From the NCBI RefSeq assembly GCF_006782915.1, contig NZ_VCNP01000040.1, positions 186,001 through 250,000 of the forward strand: a stretch of 64,000 bases of DNA, in the 5' to 3' direction. Shown here piece after piece: positions 8,723 through 17,620 of the stretch. Below the pieces are notes generated by a model. That model was not told the DNA's origin, did not search any database, and saw nothing but the letters and a program-made list of their open reading frames with translations. Position 1 is the first letter of the stretch; every line of letters starts with the position of its first letter. Position numbers and translations under genes: made by a program. The stretch comes from Streptomyces calvus (lineage in GTDB: Bacteria; Actinomycetota; Actinomycetes; Streptomycetales; Streptomycetaceae).

Positions 8723-9179
8723 GTGCCTTGTCCTGCCCGGGTTCGGATGCGTACGGTCCCGCCCTCGCGGCGGAGGTGCGCACCGCCTGCCGCGATCACC
8801 GACGAAGGCGCTGGAAGGCGCGCCGGGCCCACGGGGCGGGGCGGCGGCCGACGTTCTGACCCTGGGTCCGCCGTCCGTGCCGGGCCGTGCTGCCGCCGCG
8901 CTCCGGGAGCAACACACCGGTGACGACAAGCAGTTGACCGCCGACTGCGTTGCGTGAACGCCGACCGGTACGGAAAGACCCGGTTGCTGGCGACGGGGGA
9001 TGCACCAGCAACCGGGCTACGGGAACGGTAACAAGAGATCGGCGGTTTACAAATTCGATCTCGGCTTTTCCGGTCACCGATTTGCCTGTCCGCGGAAGGA
9101 GTTGCGGAGGGGGCGGGTGCGTCGGGCGGGGCGGTTCCGCCGGTCGGCCGACCGGCGGGACCACCCGGAGCCCGACGGC
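8723..9179. other. Gene-free convergent gap with a second hairpin
   Basis: No coding sequence is convincing. At 8979-9016 a perfect 12-bp stem (8979-8990 with 9005-9016, 14-nt loop) could terminate the minus-strand SEC-C gene. The next 80 bases are AT-richer than their surroundings and contain a 7-bp repeat pair, GAGATCG and CGATCTC, around 9030-9062. I could not match this to a known riboswitch. Confidence 0.4.
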
Positions 9180-10169
9180 TCAGCTGAGCGTGACCTGGCG
9201 GTTTGTCAGACCACCGCGTGCGCGGCGCTCGTCGGCGGTCAGCGGCGCGTCGGTGGCCAGCGCGGCGGCGAGCCGCTCGGCGAACTCCGCCGCGGGCTTC
9301 TCCACATCCTCGGCGCTCATCCCGCTCGGCAGGTCCCAGACCGGGACGGTGAGCCCGTGAGCACGGAAGGAACCCACCAGACGGGTGCCCTCGACGAGGG
9401 AGGAGCGGCCCGCCGCGTGCAGCCGCGCGAGAGCGTCCAGAAGCTGCTCCTCGGGGTGCGGCATGACCCACCGCAGATGGTTCTTCTCCGGTGTCTCGCA
9501 CCAGTACGCGGCGTCGACGCCCGACAGCTTGACGGTCGGGATCGCCGCGGCGTTGGCCCGCTCCAGGGAGGCGGTGACGTCCGCGGTGGCCTGCTCCGGG
9601 TCCGGGATCCAGAACTCGAACCCACTGTGCACGACCGGCTCGAAAGCGCCCTCGGGGTCGAGCAGATCCTGCAGCCGGGGCCCGTCGGCGGGGGCGCGCC
9701 GGGACTGCACCGGCGTACCCGGGTCGGCGGTGAGCGCGCGCTGCAGGGTGTCGGCGAGATCGCGGCTGATGTCGCCGGAGGCGGTGTCGTTCTGCAGGCC
9801 GAGCAGGACCGAGCCGTCGTCGCGGCGCAGGGCGGGCCAGGCCATCGGCAGCACCGTGGCCAGCGTCACCGACGGGACGCCCTCGGGCAGACCGTCCTTG
9901 AGCGTCAGCTCGACGGTGGCGGCCGGCACCAGCTCGCGCAGGGCCACCCAGTCGCACTCACCGGGCAGACCTTCGAAGGGGCGGTGCACCAGTTCCGTCG
10001 CGGCGTGCGCGGCGGCACGGCCGTGGCAGGCCTTGTAGCGACGGCCGCTGCCGCACGGGCAGGGTTCGCGGGCGCCGACGACCGGAATCTCCCCATCAGC
10101 GCGGGCGGCGCGGGCTCCGTCCGTGTGCTGCGGTCGCTTGGCCTTCGTCTGGGGTCGCTTCTTGGCCAT
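9180..10169 (-). CDS. SEC-C motif protein (DUF5926-like)
   Basis: 329 residues. After a basic N-terminal tail there is a SEC-C zinc motif, CPCGSGRRYKACHG (about residues 37-50), known from SecA C-termini and many stand-alone proteins. The rest, about 280 residues, forms an uncharacterised domain with conserved-looking Trp and His positions (FEFWIPDPEQ, AYWCETPEKNHLRW). Streptomyces annotations usually call this DUF5926; that name is from memory. Monocistronic as far as can be seen; the anti-sigma-type ATPase gene lies 103 bp upstream on the same strand. Confidence 0.78.
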   Translation of the reverse strand: MAKKRPQTKAKRPQHTDGARAARADGEIPVVGAREPCPCGSGRRYKACHGRAAAHAATELVHRPFEGLPGECDWVALRELVPAATVELTLKDGLPEGVPSVTLATVLPMAWPALRRDDGSVLLGLQNDTASGDISRDLADTLQRALTADPGTPVQSRRAPADGPRLQDLLDPEGAFEPVVHSGFEFWIPDPEQATADVTASLERANAAAIPTVKLSGVDAAYWCETPEKNHLRWVMPHPEEQLLDALARLHAAGRSSLVEGTRLVGSFRAHGLTVPVWDLPSGMSAEDVEKPAAEFAERLAAALATDAPLTADERRARGGLTNRQVTLS

Positions 10170-10272
10170 CGTGGGTGTCTCCCGGTTACGGCTCGTCTCG
10201 TACGGCGGGAGCCTAGCCGTTCACGCCAGTGGCGACCGGATCCTGTGGACAACGTGCCGCCACCGGCGTCGT

Positions 10273-10830
10273 TCAGCCGAGGTCGTCGAACACGTCCGCG
10301 AAGTCCAGGCCCGCCATGCGGGACACCGAGGGCGCCGTCACCCGGGCGGCGAAGTCCTCCCGCCGGTGCGAACTGACCGCGTCCGGGTCGTATACGTCCT
10401 CGTGGACGACGACCCACACCGTGACCTCGCCCGGCACCTCGTCGCGTACGCCCCAGTCGTCGGCCAGCGCGGTGATGATGTTCAGCCCGCGGCCGCCGTG
10501 CGCCGTGACCGACGGAGTGGCCGGCGCCGGGCGGGTCGGGCCGCCGCCGTCCGTCACCTCGACCACGAGCCGGCCGCGCGGATCCACCCGCCAGGCCGCC
10601 CGCACGTCACCGTCACCGGCCAGGGCATCGCCCAACGGCCGGCCGTGCTTGCACGCGTTGCTCAGCAACTCGGACAGGATCAGTACGGCATCGTCGACCA
10701 CCGCATCCGGCACGCCGCCCTCGCGCAACTGGGCGCGCATGCGGCGCCTCGCCTCCCCCACGCCCGCAGGGCCATGGGGTACGGCCATGCACGACGACGT
10801 GGGCACCTCCTGTGCCACCACCAACGCCAC
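10273..10830 (-). CDS. Anti-sigma-factor-type ATP-binding protein (HATPase_c)
   Basis: 185 residues from GTG 10830; an ATG 14 codons later is an alternative. GHKL ATPase motifs: N-box LILSELLSNACKHG (about 50-64), G1 VTDGGGPT, G2 GGRGLNII. The C-terminal 30 residues extend past the kinase-like fold. This is a typical Streptomyces orphan of the RsbW-like group; partner unknown. Confidence 0.82.
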   Translation of the reverse strand: MALVVAQEVPTSSCMAVPHGPAGVGEARRRMRAQLREGGVPDAVVDDAVLILSELLSNACKHGRPLGDALAGDGDVRAAWRVDPRGRLVVEVTDGGGPTRPAPATPSVTAHGGRGLNIITALADDWGVRDEVPGEVTVWVVVHEDVYDPDAVSSHRREDFAARVTAPSVSRMAGLDFADVFDDLG

Positions 10831-11236
10831 CCCCGAGACCTCCTTCGCCCCACGCCACGGTGTGGATGCCCCATTGGCCTGAACCGGAAACCGGCCAATC
10901 CATCAGCGGTGACGCACTCGAAACGATCGAATACGTACCGAACGCGCCGGGGCACTCCCTGTAGCCATGTGGCTGGATTTCTTCGGTGTGGCCGAGTTGT
11001 GAGGATGAGGCCGTTGTGTGGTCCGGGTCAAGACGTCTGCACAGGACTTCTGGGGCCACGGGGACCGTGTGGGCATCCGCGGACGCGGACGTCGGGGCGG
11101 TGCGGGCGTCGGGACCGGCCTCGTCCGCCCGGAACGGGCCGGGTCCAGCAGCGGCCCGCCCATGGCCACCGCCGGTGCCCGCTCCGGCCGTTCGCTCGGG
11201 CGGTCGACGGTTCGCCGCGCGGTCGACGTGCCGCGG
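10831..11236. other. Gene-free region upstream of the anti-sigma-type gene
   Basis: About 400 bp between two minus-strand genes. It must hold the promoter of the ATPase gene. I see no supported small gene, strong hairpin or repeat. Confidence 0.4.
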
Positions 11237-12067
11237 TCAGCGGCCGAGCCGGTCGAGGACCGCGCGCGGGCGGTTGGTGATGATGGCGTCCACGCCCAGC
11301 TCCAGGCAGAGGTCGACGTCCTCCGGCTCGTTGACCGTCCACACGTGCACCTGGTGGCCGGACTGCTTCAGGCGCTCGATGTGGGCCGGGTGGCCGCGCA
11401 CGATGCGGATCGAGGGACCCGCGATCCGCACGCCGGCCGGCAGCCGCCCGTCGCGCAGCCGCGGCGTGACGAACTGCGTCAGGTACACGGTCGGCAGGGT
11501 CGGCGACGCGGCGCGCACGCGGTGCAGCGACCGCGCGGAGAAGCTCATCACGCGCACCTGGGATTCCTCGGCGGAGGCGGGTGCGTCGAGCCCGAACCGC
11601 TTGAGCAGGAGCAGCAGCCGTTCCTCCACCTGCCCCGCCCACCGCGTGGGGTGCTTGGTCTCGATCGCCAGCTCCACCCGGCGCCCCGCGTCGGAGACGA
11701 GCTCCAGCAGGCGCTCCAGGGTGAGCACGGAGGTCGCCTCCCGGTCCTCCGGGCGGTGCTCCCAGTCGGGCTCCTCCAGGCGCGGCCCGCCGGAGGAGTC
11801 GCGGCTCTTCCAGGAACCGAAGTCCAGGGCGGCCAGATCGGAGAGCTCGAGCGCCGAGACGGCGCCGCGGCCGTTGGACGTACGGTTGACGCGGCGGTCG
11901 TGAACGCACACGAGATGACCGTCGGCAGTCAGGCGTACATCACATTCGAGCGCGTCCGCGCCGTCCTCGATCGCTTTGCGGTAGGCGGCGAGGGTGTGCT
12001 CGGGGGCGTCCTCGGAGGCTCCGCGGTGCGCGACGACTTGGGGTGTGTGCTGTCGTGCGTGGGTCAC
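11237..12067 (-). CDS. Glycerophosphodiester phosphodiesterase (GDPD family)
   Basis: 276 residues from GTG 12067. The GDPD TIM-barrel signature is clear: VAHRGASEDAPEHTLAAY (about 9-26) with the catalytic HR, ECDVRLTADGHLVCVHD holding the metal acidic residues and the second His, ELAIETK, and a C-terminal VHVWTVNEPED and GVDAIITNRP. It hydrolyses glycerophosphodiesters to glycerol 3-phosphate and an alcohol. No signal peptide, so cytoplasmic. The frame is open about 26 codons upstream, but homology starts right at this GTG. Confidence 0.9.
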   Translation of the reverse strand: MTHARQHTPQVVAHRGASEDAPEHTLAAYRKAIEDGADALECDVRLTADGHLVCVHDRRVNRTSNGRGAVSALELSDLAALDFGSWKSRDSSGGPRLEEPDWEHRPEDREATSVLTLERLLELVSDAGRRVELAIETKHPTRWAGQVEERLLLLLKRFGLDAPASAEESQVRVMSFSARSLHRVRAASPTLPTVYLTQFVTPRLRDGRLPAGVRIAGPSIRIVRGHPAHIERLKQSGHQVHVWTVNEPEDVDLCLELGVDAIITNRPRAVLDRLGR

Positions 12068-12355
12068 CGCGTCATGGTGCCACCGCGCGCGGGTAGACGT
12101 GCGCTCGGAGTCGCGTGAACGGTGTCGGCGTCCGGTCGGAGGCATCGCGGTGGCGCGCCTTACGTGAGTAATGCCCTATATAAAGAATGGCCCCGGACCC
12201 ACAGGAACGGCTTATCGTGCTCTGACGGCCCGTGGGAAAAGCTGTCGTCATACAAAGAGACAGGCGCAGCTGCACCGCGACGGACTCGTGGACAGGCGTG
12301 AACGAGCCGGACCGAGTGCGACCGGGACAACAGCCGTGGATCGAGGAGAGAAGCT

Positions 12356-13930
12356 GTGAGCACCGAGAACGAGGGCACCGCGGTACCCCCTGCCCCGTCC
12401 GCACCGCCTCCCCCGGTGGACGCTCCCGCTTCCACTGCTGCGGCGCACCAGGGGAACCAGGGGCACCACGTTCCGGGCTCGGGCCCGGCACCGGCTCCGG
12501 CCGAGCCGCAGGGAGCGGGCACGGGCACCTCGATCGCGGGCGTTTCGGGCACGGGCGGCGACACGGGCCACGGTCACGGCGCAGGCCCGCAGGCCCCCCA
12601 AGGCGGTTACGCGGCCCCCGGCGCCCACAACGCCGCCCCCTCCCACCCGGACCAGCCCCACCACCCGCCCCACGCCTCCTCCGCCCCCGACGCCTCCTGG
12701 CCCCCGCCGCCTCCCTCGTCCACGCCGTCGTACGGTGCGCCGTACGGCGGTGGCGGTGCCGGGCACGGAGCCGACGGCTGGGGCTCCTCGTACCAGCAGC
12801 CGGCACCGAAGAAGGGCGGCGGACGCGGCCGTATCGTCGCCGCGGTCCTGGCCGCCGCGCTGGTCGCGGGCGGTCTGGGCGGCGGCCTCGGCTACACGCT
12901 GGCCAGGGAGAACGACAGCAGCGGCTCGACCACCGTCTCCGCCTCCACCAGCGGCGGCAACGTCAAGCGCGACCCGGGCACCATCGCCGGCGTGGCCGCC
13001 AAGGCGCTGCCCAGCACGGTCACCATCGAGGCCGAGAGCAGCAGCGGCGAGGGCGGCACCGGCACCGGCTTCGTCTTCGACACCCAGGGCCACATCGTCA
13101 CCAACAACCACGTGGTGGCGGACGCCGTCGACGGCGGCAAGCTCTCGGTGACCTTCCCGAACGGCAAGAAGTACGAGGCCGAGGTGGTCGGCAACGCCCA
13201 GGGCTACGACGTGGCCGTCATCAAGCTGGCCAACGCCCCCTCGGACCTGAAGCCGCTCACCCTCGGCAACTCCGACGACGTGGCCGTCGGCGACTCGACC
13301 ATCGCCATCGGCGCGCCCTTCGGCCTGTCCAACACCGTGACGACCGGCATCATCAGCGCGAAGAACCGTCCGGTGGCCTCCAGCGACGGCACCGGCAGCC
13401 AGGCCTCGTACATGAGCGCCCTGCAGACCGACGCGTCCATCAACCCGGGCAACTCCGGCGGCCCGCTGCTGGACGCCCAGGGCAACGTCATCGGCATCAA
13501 CTCCGCGATCCAGTCGACCAGCAACGGCGGCTTCGGCACGGGTCAGTCCGGCTCGATCGGCCTGGGCTTCGCCATCCCGATCAACCAGGCCAAGTACGTC
13601 GCCCAGGAACTGATCAAGACGGGCAAGCCGGTGTACGCCAAGATCGGCGCGTCGGTCTCGCTGGAGGACACCTCGGGCGGCGCGAAGATCACCGATCAGG
13701 GCGCGGCCGGCTCCGAGGCCGTCGACCCGGGCGGCCCCGCCGACAAGGCCGGCCTCCGGCCCGGCGACGTCATCACCAAGCTCGACGACCGGGTCATCGA
13801 CTCCGGCCCGACCCTGATCGGCGAGATCTGGACGCACAAGCCGGGCGACGAGGTCACGATCACCTACGAACGCGACGGCAAGGAACGCACCACGGAACTC
13901 ACGCTGGGCTCCCGCGTCGGCGACAACTGA
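12356..13930 (+). CDS. HtrA/DegP-type membrane serine protease with PDZ domain
   Basis: 524 residues. A long disordered Pro/Ala/Gly/His-rich cytoplasmic region (1-155), one membrane helix (about 160-182), then a trypsin-like domain with the triad His in TNNHVV, Asp in YDVAVIKL and Ser in GNSGGPLL, and a C-terminal PDZ domain (about 430-515, ending DVITKLDDRVIDSG). The protease domain faces outside and degrades or refolds damaged exported proteins. GTG start with GGAGAG 7 nt upstream. Followed by tRNA-Ser 65 bp later. Confidence 0.92.
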   Translation: MSTENEGTAVPPAPSAPPPPVDAPASTAAAHQGNQGHHVPGSGPAPAPAEPQGAGTGTSIAGVSGTGGDTGHGHGAGPQAPQGGYAAPGAHNAAPSHPDQPHHPPHASSAPDASWPPPPPSSTPSYGAPYGGGGAGHGADGWGSSYQQPAPKKGGGRGRIVAAVLAAALVAGGLGGGLGYTLARENDSSGSTTVSASTSGGNVKRDPGTIAGVAAKALPSTVTIEAESSSGEGGTGTGFVFDTQGHIVTNNHVVADAVDGGKLSVTFPNGKKYEAEVVGNAQGYDVAVIKLANAPSDLKPLTLGNSDDVAVGDSTIAIGAPFGLSNTVTTGIISAKNRPVASSDGTGSQASYMSALQTDASINPGNSGGPLLDAQGNVIGINSAIQSTSNGGFGTGQSGSIGLGFAIPINQAKYVAQELIKTGKPVYAKIGASVSLEDTSGGAKITDQGAAGSEAVDPGGPADKAGLRPGDVITKLDDRVIDSGPTLIGEIWTHKPGDEVTITYERDGKERTTELTLGSRVGDN

Positions 13931-13995
13931 CCCCCACCCGTCGGCACCGACCCGTTACCCTTGTCCCCGCGCCCGCCGATCACCGGCCGGCGCGG

Positions 13996-14082
13996 GGAGG
14001 CGTGCCCGAGCGGCCGAAGGGAACGGTCTTGAAAACCGTCGTGGCAGCGATGTCACCGTGGGTTCAAATCCCACCGCCTCCG
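13996..14082 (+). tRNA. tRNA-Ser(UGA)
   Basis: 87 nt with the long variable arm of serine tRNAs. Acceptor stem GGAGGCG (13996-14002) pairs with CGCCTCC (14075-14081); anticodon TGA at 14030-14032 inside a perfect stem; T-arm GTGGGTTCAAATCCCAC. It reads UCA codons, which are rare in this genome. Confidence 0.95.
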
Positions 14083-14109
14083 CACAGGTCATAGACATTG
14101 CAGGTCAGA

Positions 14110-14137
14110 GGGGTGTCCCGTTCAGTCGGGGCACCCC
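14110..14137 (+). terminator. tRNA-Ser terminator hairpin
   Basis: An 11-bp stem, one G-U pair included (14110-14120 with 14127-14137), 27 nt after the tRNA and followed by TTC. The remaining 325 bp up to the YunG-like gene hold no supported feature; a short plus-strand frame there lacks a credible start. Confidence 0.75.
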
Positions 14138-14462
14138 TTCTGTGTGCCCCGTGTCTCACCCCGACTCGCCGGTATCCCGCCTCTGACCAGCGCGTGCGGC
14201 CAATCTGCGGTCGGCCCGAAGGCGGTCGGCCCGAAGGCGGCCCGGCCCGAAGTACGAGGACTGCGCGGACAGGTCCGTGCGGGAGGAAGCGACAAGCAGC
14301 GGCTCACCGAGGATGCGGTGCTCTGCGTACGCACCAGTGCCGGGGACATCGCCCGGCTCGCTCTCGCCGCGCCCGGTTCCGACGGAATCGGCGGCGGTGA
14401 CCGCACCACGTTCGACGTCGCGATCAGGCGCGCGGGGCTGAGCCTGCTGCCTCGGAGTCGTC

Positions 14463-14861
14463 TCAGGGCGGTTCGGGGAGGGGGCCGAGGTGGTGAGTGA
14501 GGCGGTCGCGGAGGAGGAGGTAGTCGTCCCAGCGGCGGGGCAGGGGGCCGGGTGGGCGTTCGACGGGGCGGGCCGCCGTGATGGTCTGGCCCTGGCGGAA
14601 CTGTTCGCGGGTCAGGTCGAGTTCGAGGCCGCTGGGGAGGCGGTTCCACCAGTGGTAGCCGCGCGGGGAGCCGGCGAGGTGGACGTCGCCGAGCATGAGG
14701 TCGCCGCCGAACAGGTCGTTGACGACCAGGGCGGTGATGTCGCAGTGGCCCCGGGCCGGGTTGTCGGGGTGCCACTCGGGCCGGTCGTCCGGTGAACACG
14801 TGTCGGCGGCCCAGGCGGCCCGCAGCGCCTTGTCGAGGTCGAGCAGGTTCCAAGGGGGCAT
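14463..14861 (-). CDS. YunG-like protein of unknown function
   Basis: 132 residues. The pattern DTCSPDDRPEWHPDNPARGHC, followed by ITALVVNDLFGGDLM and HWWNRLPSGLELDLTREQF, matches what I know of the YunG family, small soluble proteins without an assigned role. Conserved Cys, His and Trp suggest a papain-like or metal-binding fold, but this is inference. Start at ATG 14861. It is followed on the same strand by tRNA-side intergenic DNA and preceded by the DinB-like gene 32 bp upstream. Confidence 0.65.
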   Translation of the reverse strand: MPPWNLLDLDKALRAAWAADTCSPDDRPEWHPDNPARGHCDITALVVNDLFGGDLMLGDVHLAGSPRGYHWWNRLPSGLELDLTREQFRQGQTITAARPVERPPGPLPRRWDDYLLLRDRLTHHLGPLPEPP

Positions 14862-14893
14862 GCGGTCAGCTTCGCAGCCGCCACTGACAACGG

Positions 14894-15424
14894 TCAGGAC
14901 GCTGCTCGCAGCATGCGCAACTGCCCGATCTCGGCGGCGTTCTTCATCAGTTCGGCGTTGGCCCAGGCGAGCATGTCGGCGACGGTGCGGTCGGGTGCGT
15001 CCGGCCAGGGGAAGGGGGCCGGGGCGTCGAGCTCGGTGTCGGTGACGTCGTCCAGGACCGTGAGCCACTGGGTGCGCAGGTCGTACAGCCAGGCGATGGT
15101 CGGGGCGCCTTCGCCGGGCCAGGTGACGGAGGTGCGGTCGCGCGGCGGCCGGCCCTGCGCGTGGTCCAGGGTCACGCCCCACCACCAGCCGATGTGCCAG
15201 GTCAGCCAGGCGATGGTGGGGACGGGCACGGGGTCGGGCTCGCTGTCCGCCCAGTCCGGTCGCCAGGCTCCGTCGGGGGACCGGCGCACCGTCCAGCAGA
15301 GCGGAGCGGGTTCCCACAGGAAGTCGTCCGGGCCGAGGCGCTCCAGGTGGTACTCGAACAGCGACCAGGTGAGGTCGAACTGCCGGCGGAGCAGTGTGGC
15401 GGTGGCGGTGGCAGGGGCGGGCAT
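14894..15424 (-). CDS. DinB-like four-helix protein
   Basis: 176 residues. The segments WSLFEYHLERLGPDDFLWEP, IAWLTWHIGWWWG and TVADMLAWANAELMKN resemble DinB/YfiT-like metalloproteins, with the His of WHIGWW as a likely metal ligand. Some relatives are mycothiol-dependent S-transferases, which fits an actinomycete, but the substrate is unknown. Neighbours on the same strand are the YunG-like gene and a hypothetical gene 30 bp upstream; spacing allows an operon. Confidence 0.75.
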   Translation of the reverse strand: MPAPATATATLLRRQFDLTWSLFEYHLERLGPDDFLWEPAPLCWTVRRSPDGAWRPDWADSEPDPVPVPTIAWLTWHIGWWWGVTLDHAQGRPPRDRTSVTWPGEGAPTIAWLYDLRTQWLTVLDDVTDTELDAPAPFPWPDAPDRTVADMLAWANAELMKNAAEIGQLRMLRAAS

Positions 15425-15454
15425 GCGGGGCCTTGTCGGTGGCTGGCGGTCGGT

Positions 15455-15886
15455 TCAGAGTTCCTCGTCCGTCGCCAGGTGGTCCCAGGACATGTCCCGC
15501 AGGGCGGGTTCCGCGTCGCAGCCCGACGGCACGCGCGGGGTCGGCTGGAACCAGACCACGGTGAGGACGGAGCGGTACAGGGCGCGGTCGTGGGCCGGGT
15601 CGAGCGCCGCGGAGCGGAAGCTGCCGACGCAGGACACGGCGGGCAGCACCTCCACCGGGCCGAACGCGCCCGCGTACTGGTCCGGGCGGTCGCGCGGAGG
15701 CGTGACCAGGTGCACCGGGGTGCCGGGGAAGGCGTGCCGGGCGGAGCGCAGCAGGCCGTCGATGCGGCGGTCGTTGAGCGGCTTGCACGGGTAGCCCTCG
15801 AGCAGCCCGCCGTACGTCGACGACATCCGCAGCTCGGCGAGGTCCACCGGGCGGCCGGAGGTGAGGACGACGCGGGCGAGTGCCAT
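15455..15886 (-). CDS. Conserved hypothetical protein
   Basis: 143 residues from ATG 15886 (MALARVV). No domain recognised. Features seen: DLAELRMSSTYGGLLEGYP near residue 25, a central LLRSARHAFPGTPVHLV, and an acidic end (LATDEEL). Codon use is normal for the genome, so it is probably a real gene. It may share a transcript with the DinB-like gene 30 bp downstream. Confidence 0.6.
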   Translation of the reverse strand: MALARVVLTSGRPVDLAELRMSSTYGGLLEGYPCKPLNDRRIDGLLRSARHAFPGTPVHLVTPPRDRPDQYAGAFGPVEVLPAVSCVGSFRSAALDPAHDRALYRSVLTVVWFQPTPRVPSGCDAEPALRDMSWDHLATDEEL

Positions 15887-15930
15887 GGTCGGCACTCTAA
15901 AACGGTGGTGCATCCGGGGTCTTTCGGTTT

Positions 15931-16046
15931 TCGTGGGGCGTCGAGGGCGTCGAGGGCGTCGAGGGCGCGGGGACGTTGAGGGCGTCGAGTGCTTCGAGGG
16001 CGTCGGGGCTTCGAGGGATGCGGAGTGCTTCGAAGGCTTCGAGGGG
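15931..16046. repeat. Degenerate GGGCGTCGA tandem repeat
   Basis: The stretch just past the stop of the primase gene is built of about a dozen imperfect copies of a 9-bp unit GGGCGTCGA, with variants such as GTGCTTCGA. Not coding on either strand with any support. Confidence 0.7.
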
Positions 16047-16913
16047 TCAGGGGTGGTGGCCCGTCATTCGCGCGGCGGATGTGATCGTCGCGCGGGCCTC
16101 TCGTTCGGACAGTCCGGTACTGCGGGCCGCGTCGACCAGGGCGTCCACCAGGGCGGGGCCGATGCCGTCCTCGTACGCGCGGCAGGCCGCCCAGAACAGG
16201 CGGGTGTTGCGCTGGCCCTCGTGTGCAGAGAGGACGAACTGGACCAGTCCACGGCCGTGTCCGCCGGCCGACGCGGGCGTCGGGTGGTGCGGCCTGGGCG
16301 GGGGCAGGAGCAGGCGGAGGAGAGCGGGAGGGCAGGGCGCCGGGGGCAGGTGGGCGGTACCCGGGGCGGTGTCGTACACGCCGTGTTCGGTACGGGATCC
16401 GGGGCCGACGAGGTAGCCGCCGGCGCCCCGGATGTCGATGCCGGGGGCGAGGCGGCCCGCGCTGTTCGGTACGACGACGTCCGGCGGGCCGCTCAGCCAC
16501 AGGTGGCGGCCCCCGCTCGGCGTCACCACGACCACTGTGGCGGGGATCGTGAACAGGTGCCGCAGGGCGAGTTCGCGCAGGGCGGCGGAGGAGTCCGTGC
16601 CGGTCTTGGTGTCCAGGTCGACGCCGATGAGGTGGTGCGGCGGCAGTCCGCAGGCGATGCCGTAGCCGGTGGCGCGTGGTGCGGCGGCGAACAGTTCACG
16701 GACGCGGGCCGGGTCGGTGGAGGCGTCATACACGCCGTGGCCGAAACGGCCGCACTCGCCGTGACAGGGGGCGAGGTCGGGGGTGTCGCGGTGCGGGGAG
16801 CGCAGGGCCGGGAGCTTCGTCCGGGACAGGGGGATGACGGCCAGTCCGCGTTCGGCGGCTGACAGGGCGTGTGCGAGGGCCAGCGTCGTGGCCTGCCGGT
16901 CGGTGGTGGCCAT
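16047..16913 (-). CDS. Bifunctional DNA primase/polymerase (Prim-Pol) domain protein
   Basis: 288 residues. Archaeo-eukaryotic primase-type Prim-Pol domain (about 10-190): AERGLAVIPLSRTKLPAL, the CHGECGRFGHGVYDAS segment, the catalytic acidic pair in LIGVDLDTKTG, then TPSGGRHLW and the IDIRGAGGYLVGPGS motif. The C-terminal part (about 215-288) is a small helical region. Such proteins in phages and plasmids prime and copy DNA; stand-alone chromosomal copies in Streptomyces have no settled role. No helicase domain. It could be a relic of a mobile element. Confidence 0.82.
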   Translation of the reverse strand: MATTDRQATTLALAHALSAAERGLAVIPLSRTKLPALRSPHRDTPDLAPCHGECGRFGHGVYDASTDPARVRELFAAAPRATGYGIACGLPPHHLIGVDLDTKTGTDSSAALRELALRHLFTIPATVVVVTPSGGRHLWLSGPPDVVVPNSAGRLAPGIDIRGAGGYLVGPGSRTEHGVYDTAPGTAHLPPAPCPPALLRLLLPPPRPHHPTPASAGGHGRGLVQFVLSAHEGQRNTRLFWAACRAYEDGIGPALVDALVDAARSTGLSEREARATITSAARMTGHHP

Positions 16914-17302
16914 GCGTCTAGTTTCGTACACGTGTTCGAGAAAGGGAAGAGGAGGGGTGGGTGCGGTGGGGTGGCGCGCCGGGACGGGGGCGGGCGGAGG
17001 GAGGTTTGCGTGGACGTGCGGGGAACTGCGGGAACGCTTCGTCCCTTGCGGGGCTCGGGGAGGTCGGCTGCGGGCCCGGGTGGGGTGGGATTCAGGGGTG
17101 TATCAGGGTTTATTCACCTGTGCTCACGCTTGCGTGCGAATCAGGGCTTCTAGGGGCGTTCGGCCGGGGGTCGGTGGGCAACTCTGATCTTGCGACGTCG
17201 CGCACAGCGCCAGGGCGGGGGGACAACTTCCCTGGCAACAGCCGTACTTCACGCACAGACGGTCACAAACCGGTGCGTCCTGGGTTCTGGAGGGAACACA
17301 AC
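16914..17302. other. Gene-free region between divergent genes
   Basis: Nearly 390 bp holding the promoters of the primase gene (minus) and the secreted-protein gene (plus). The segment 16927-16940 contains a short near-palindrome, GTACACGTGTTC. No RNA gene or repeat was recognised. GGAGGG at about 17288 is the ribosome site of the downstream gene. Confidence 0.4.
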
Positions 17303-17620
17303 ATGGCAAGCATCCGTACCGCCCGCGTCACCGCCGCGGTCTCCGCGTTGCCGCTCGCGACCGCCCTCTTCTGCGGCGTCGCGACAGCGGACAGTGGCGC
17401 CCTCGCGGACGACGGATCGATCGCGACGGCCACCAACAGCGAGGCCGACGCCCTCGGCAGCGGTGTCGGCGGCGACAACTTCGGCAACTCCGCCACCACA
17501 CAGCAGCAGGCGACCGGCTTCGGCGCGGTGAACGAGAGCAACACCGCCCAGGTCAACGGGCCCGCGGTCGTCAACCAGGGGGACGACAACGTGGCCATCG
17601 CGTTCACTCCGCTGTGGTGA
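17303..17620 (+). CDS. Small secreted Asn/Gln-rich protein of unknown function
   Basis: 105 residues. A signal peptide of about 29 residues ends at VATA. The mature part of about 75 residues is Asn, Gly, Ala, Ser and Thr rich, without Cys, and contains GDNFGNSATTQQQATGFGAV, then NESNTAQVNGPAVVNQGDDNVAIAF. Alternating polar and small residues with repeated N/Q recalls amyloid-forming surface proteins such as rodlins or curli repeats; that comparison is by eye only. Strong GGAGGG ribosome site. Confidence 0.7.
   Translation: MASIRTARVTAAVSALPLATALFCGVATADSGALADDGSIATATNSEADALGSGVGGDNFGNSATTQQQATGFGAVNESNTAQVNGPAVVNQGDDNVAIAFTPLW

Noticed and set aside
8940..9110. Possible c-di-AMP or other riboswitch near the 8979 hairpin
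   Set aside because: The conserved core of known classes could not be matched, and no downstream gene in the right orientation follows on the plus strand.
14144..14500. Plus-strand open frame after tRNA-Ser(UGA), considered as a decayed integrase tail
   Set aside because: No recognisable motif, starts inside terminator-proximal DNA, and runs into the antisense of the YunG-like gene. No att-like duplication of this tRNA was found in the window.
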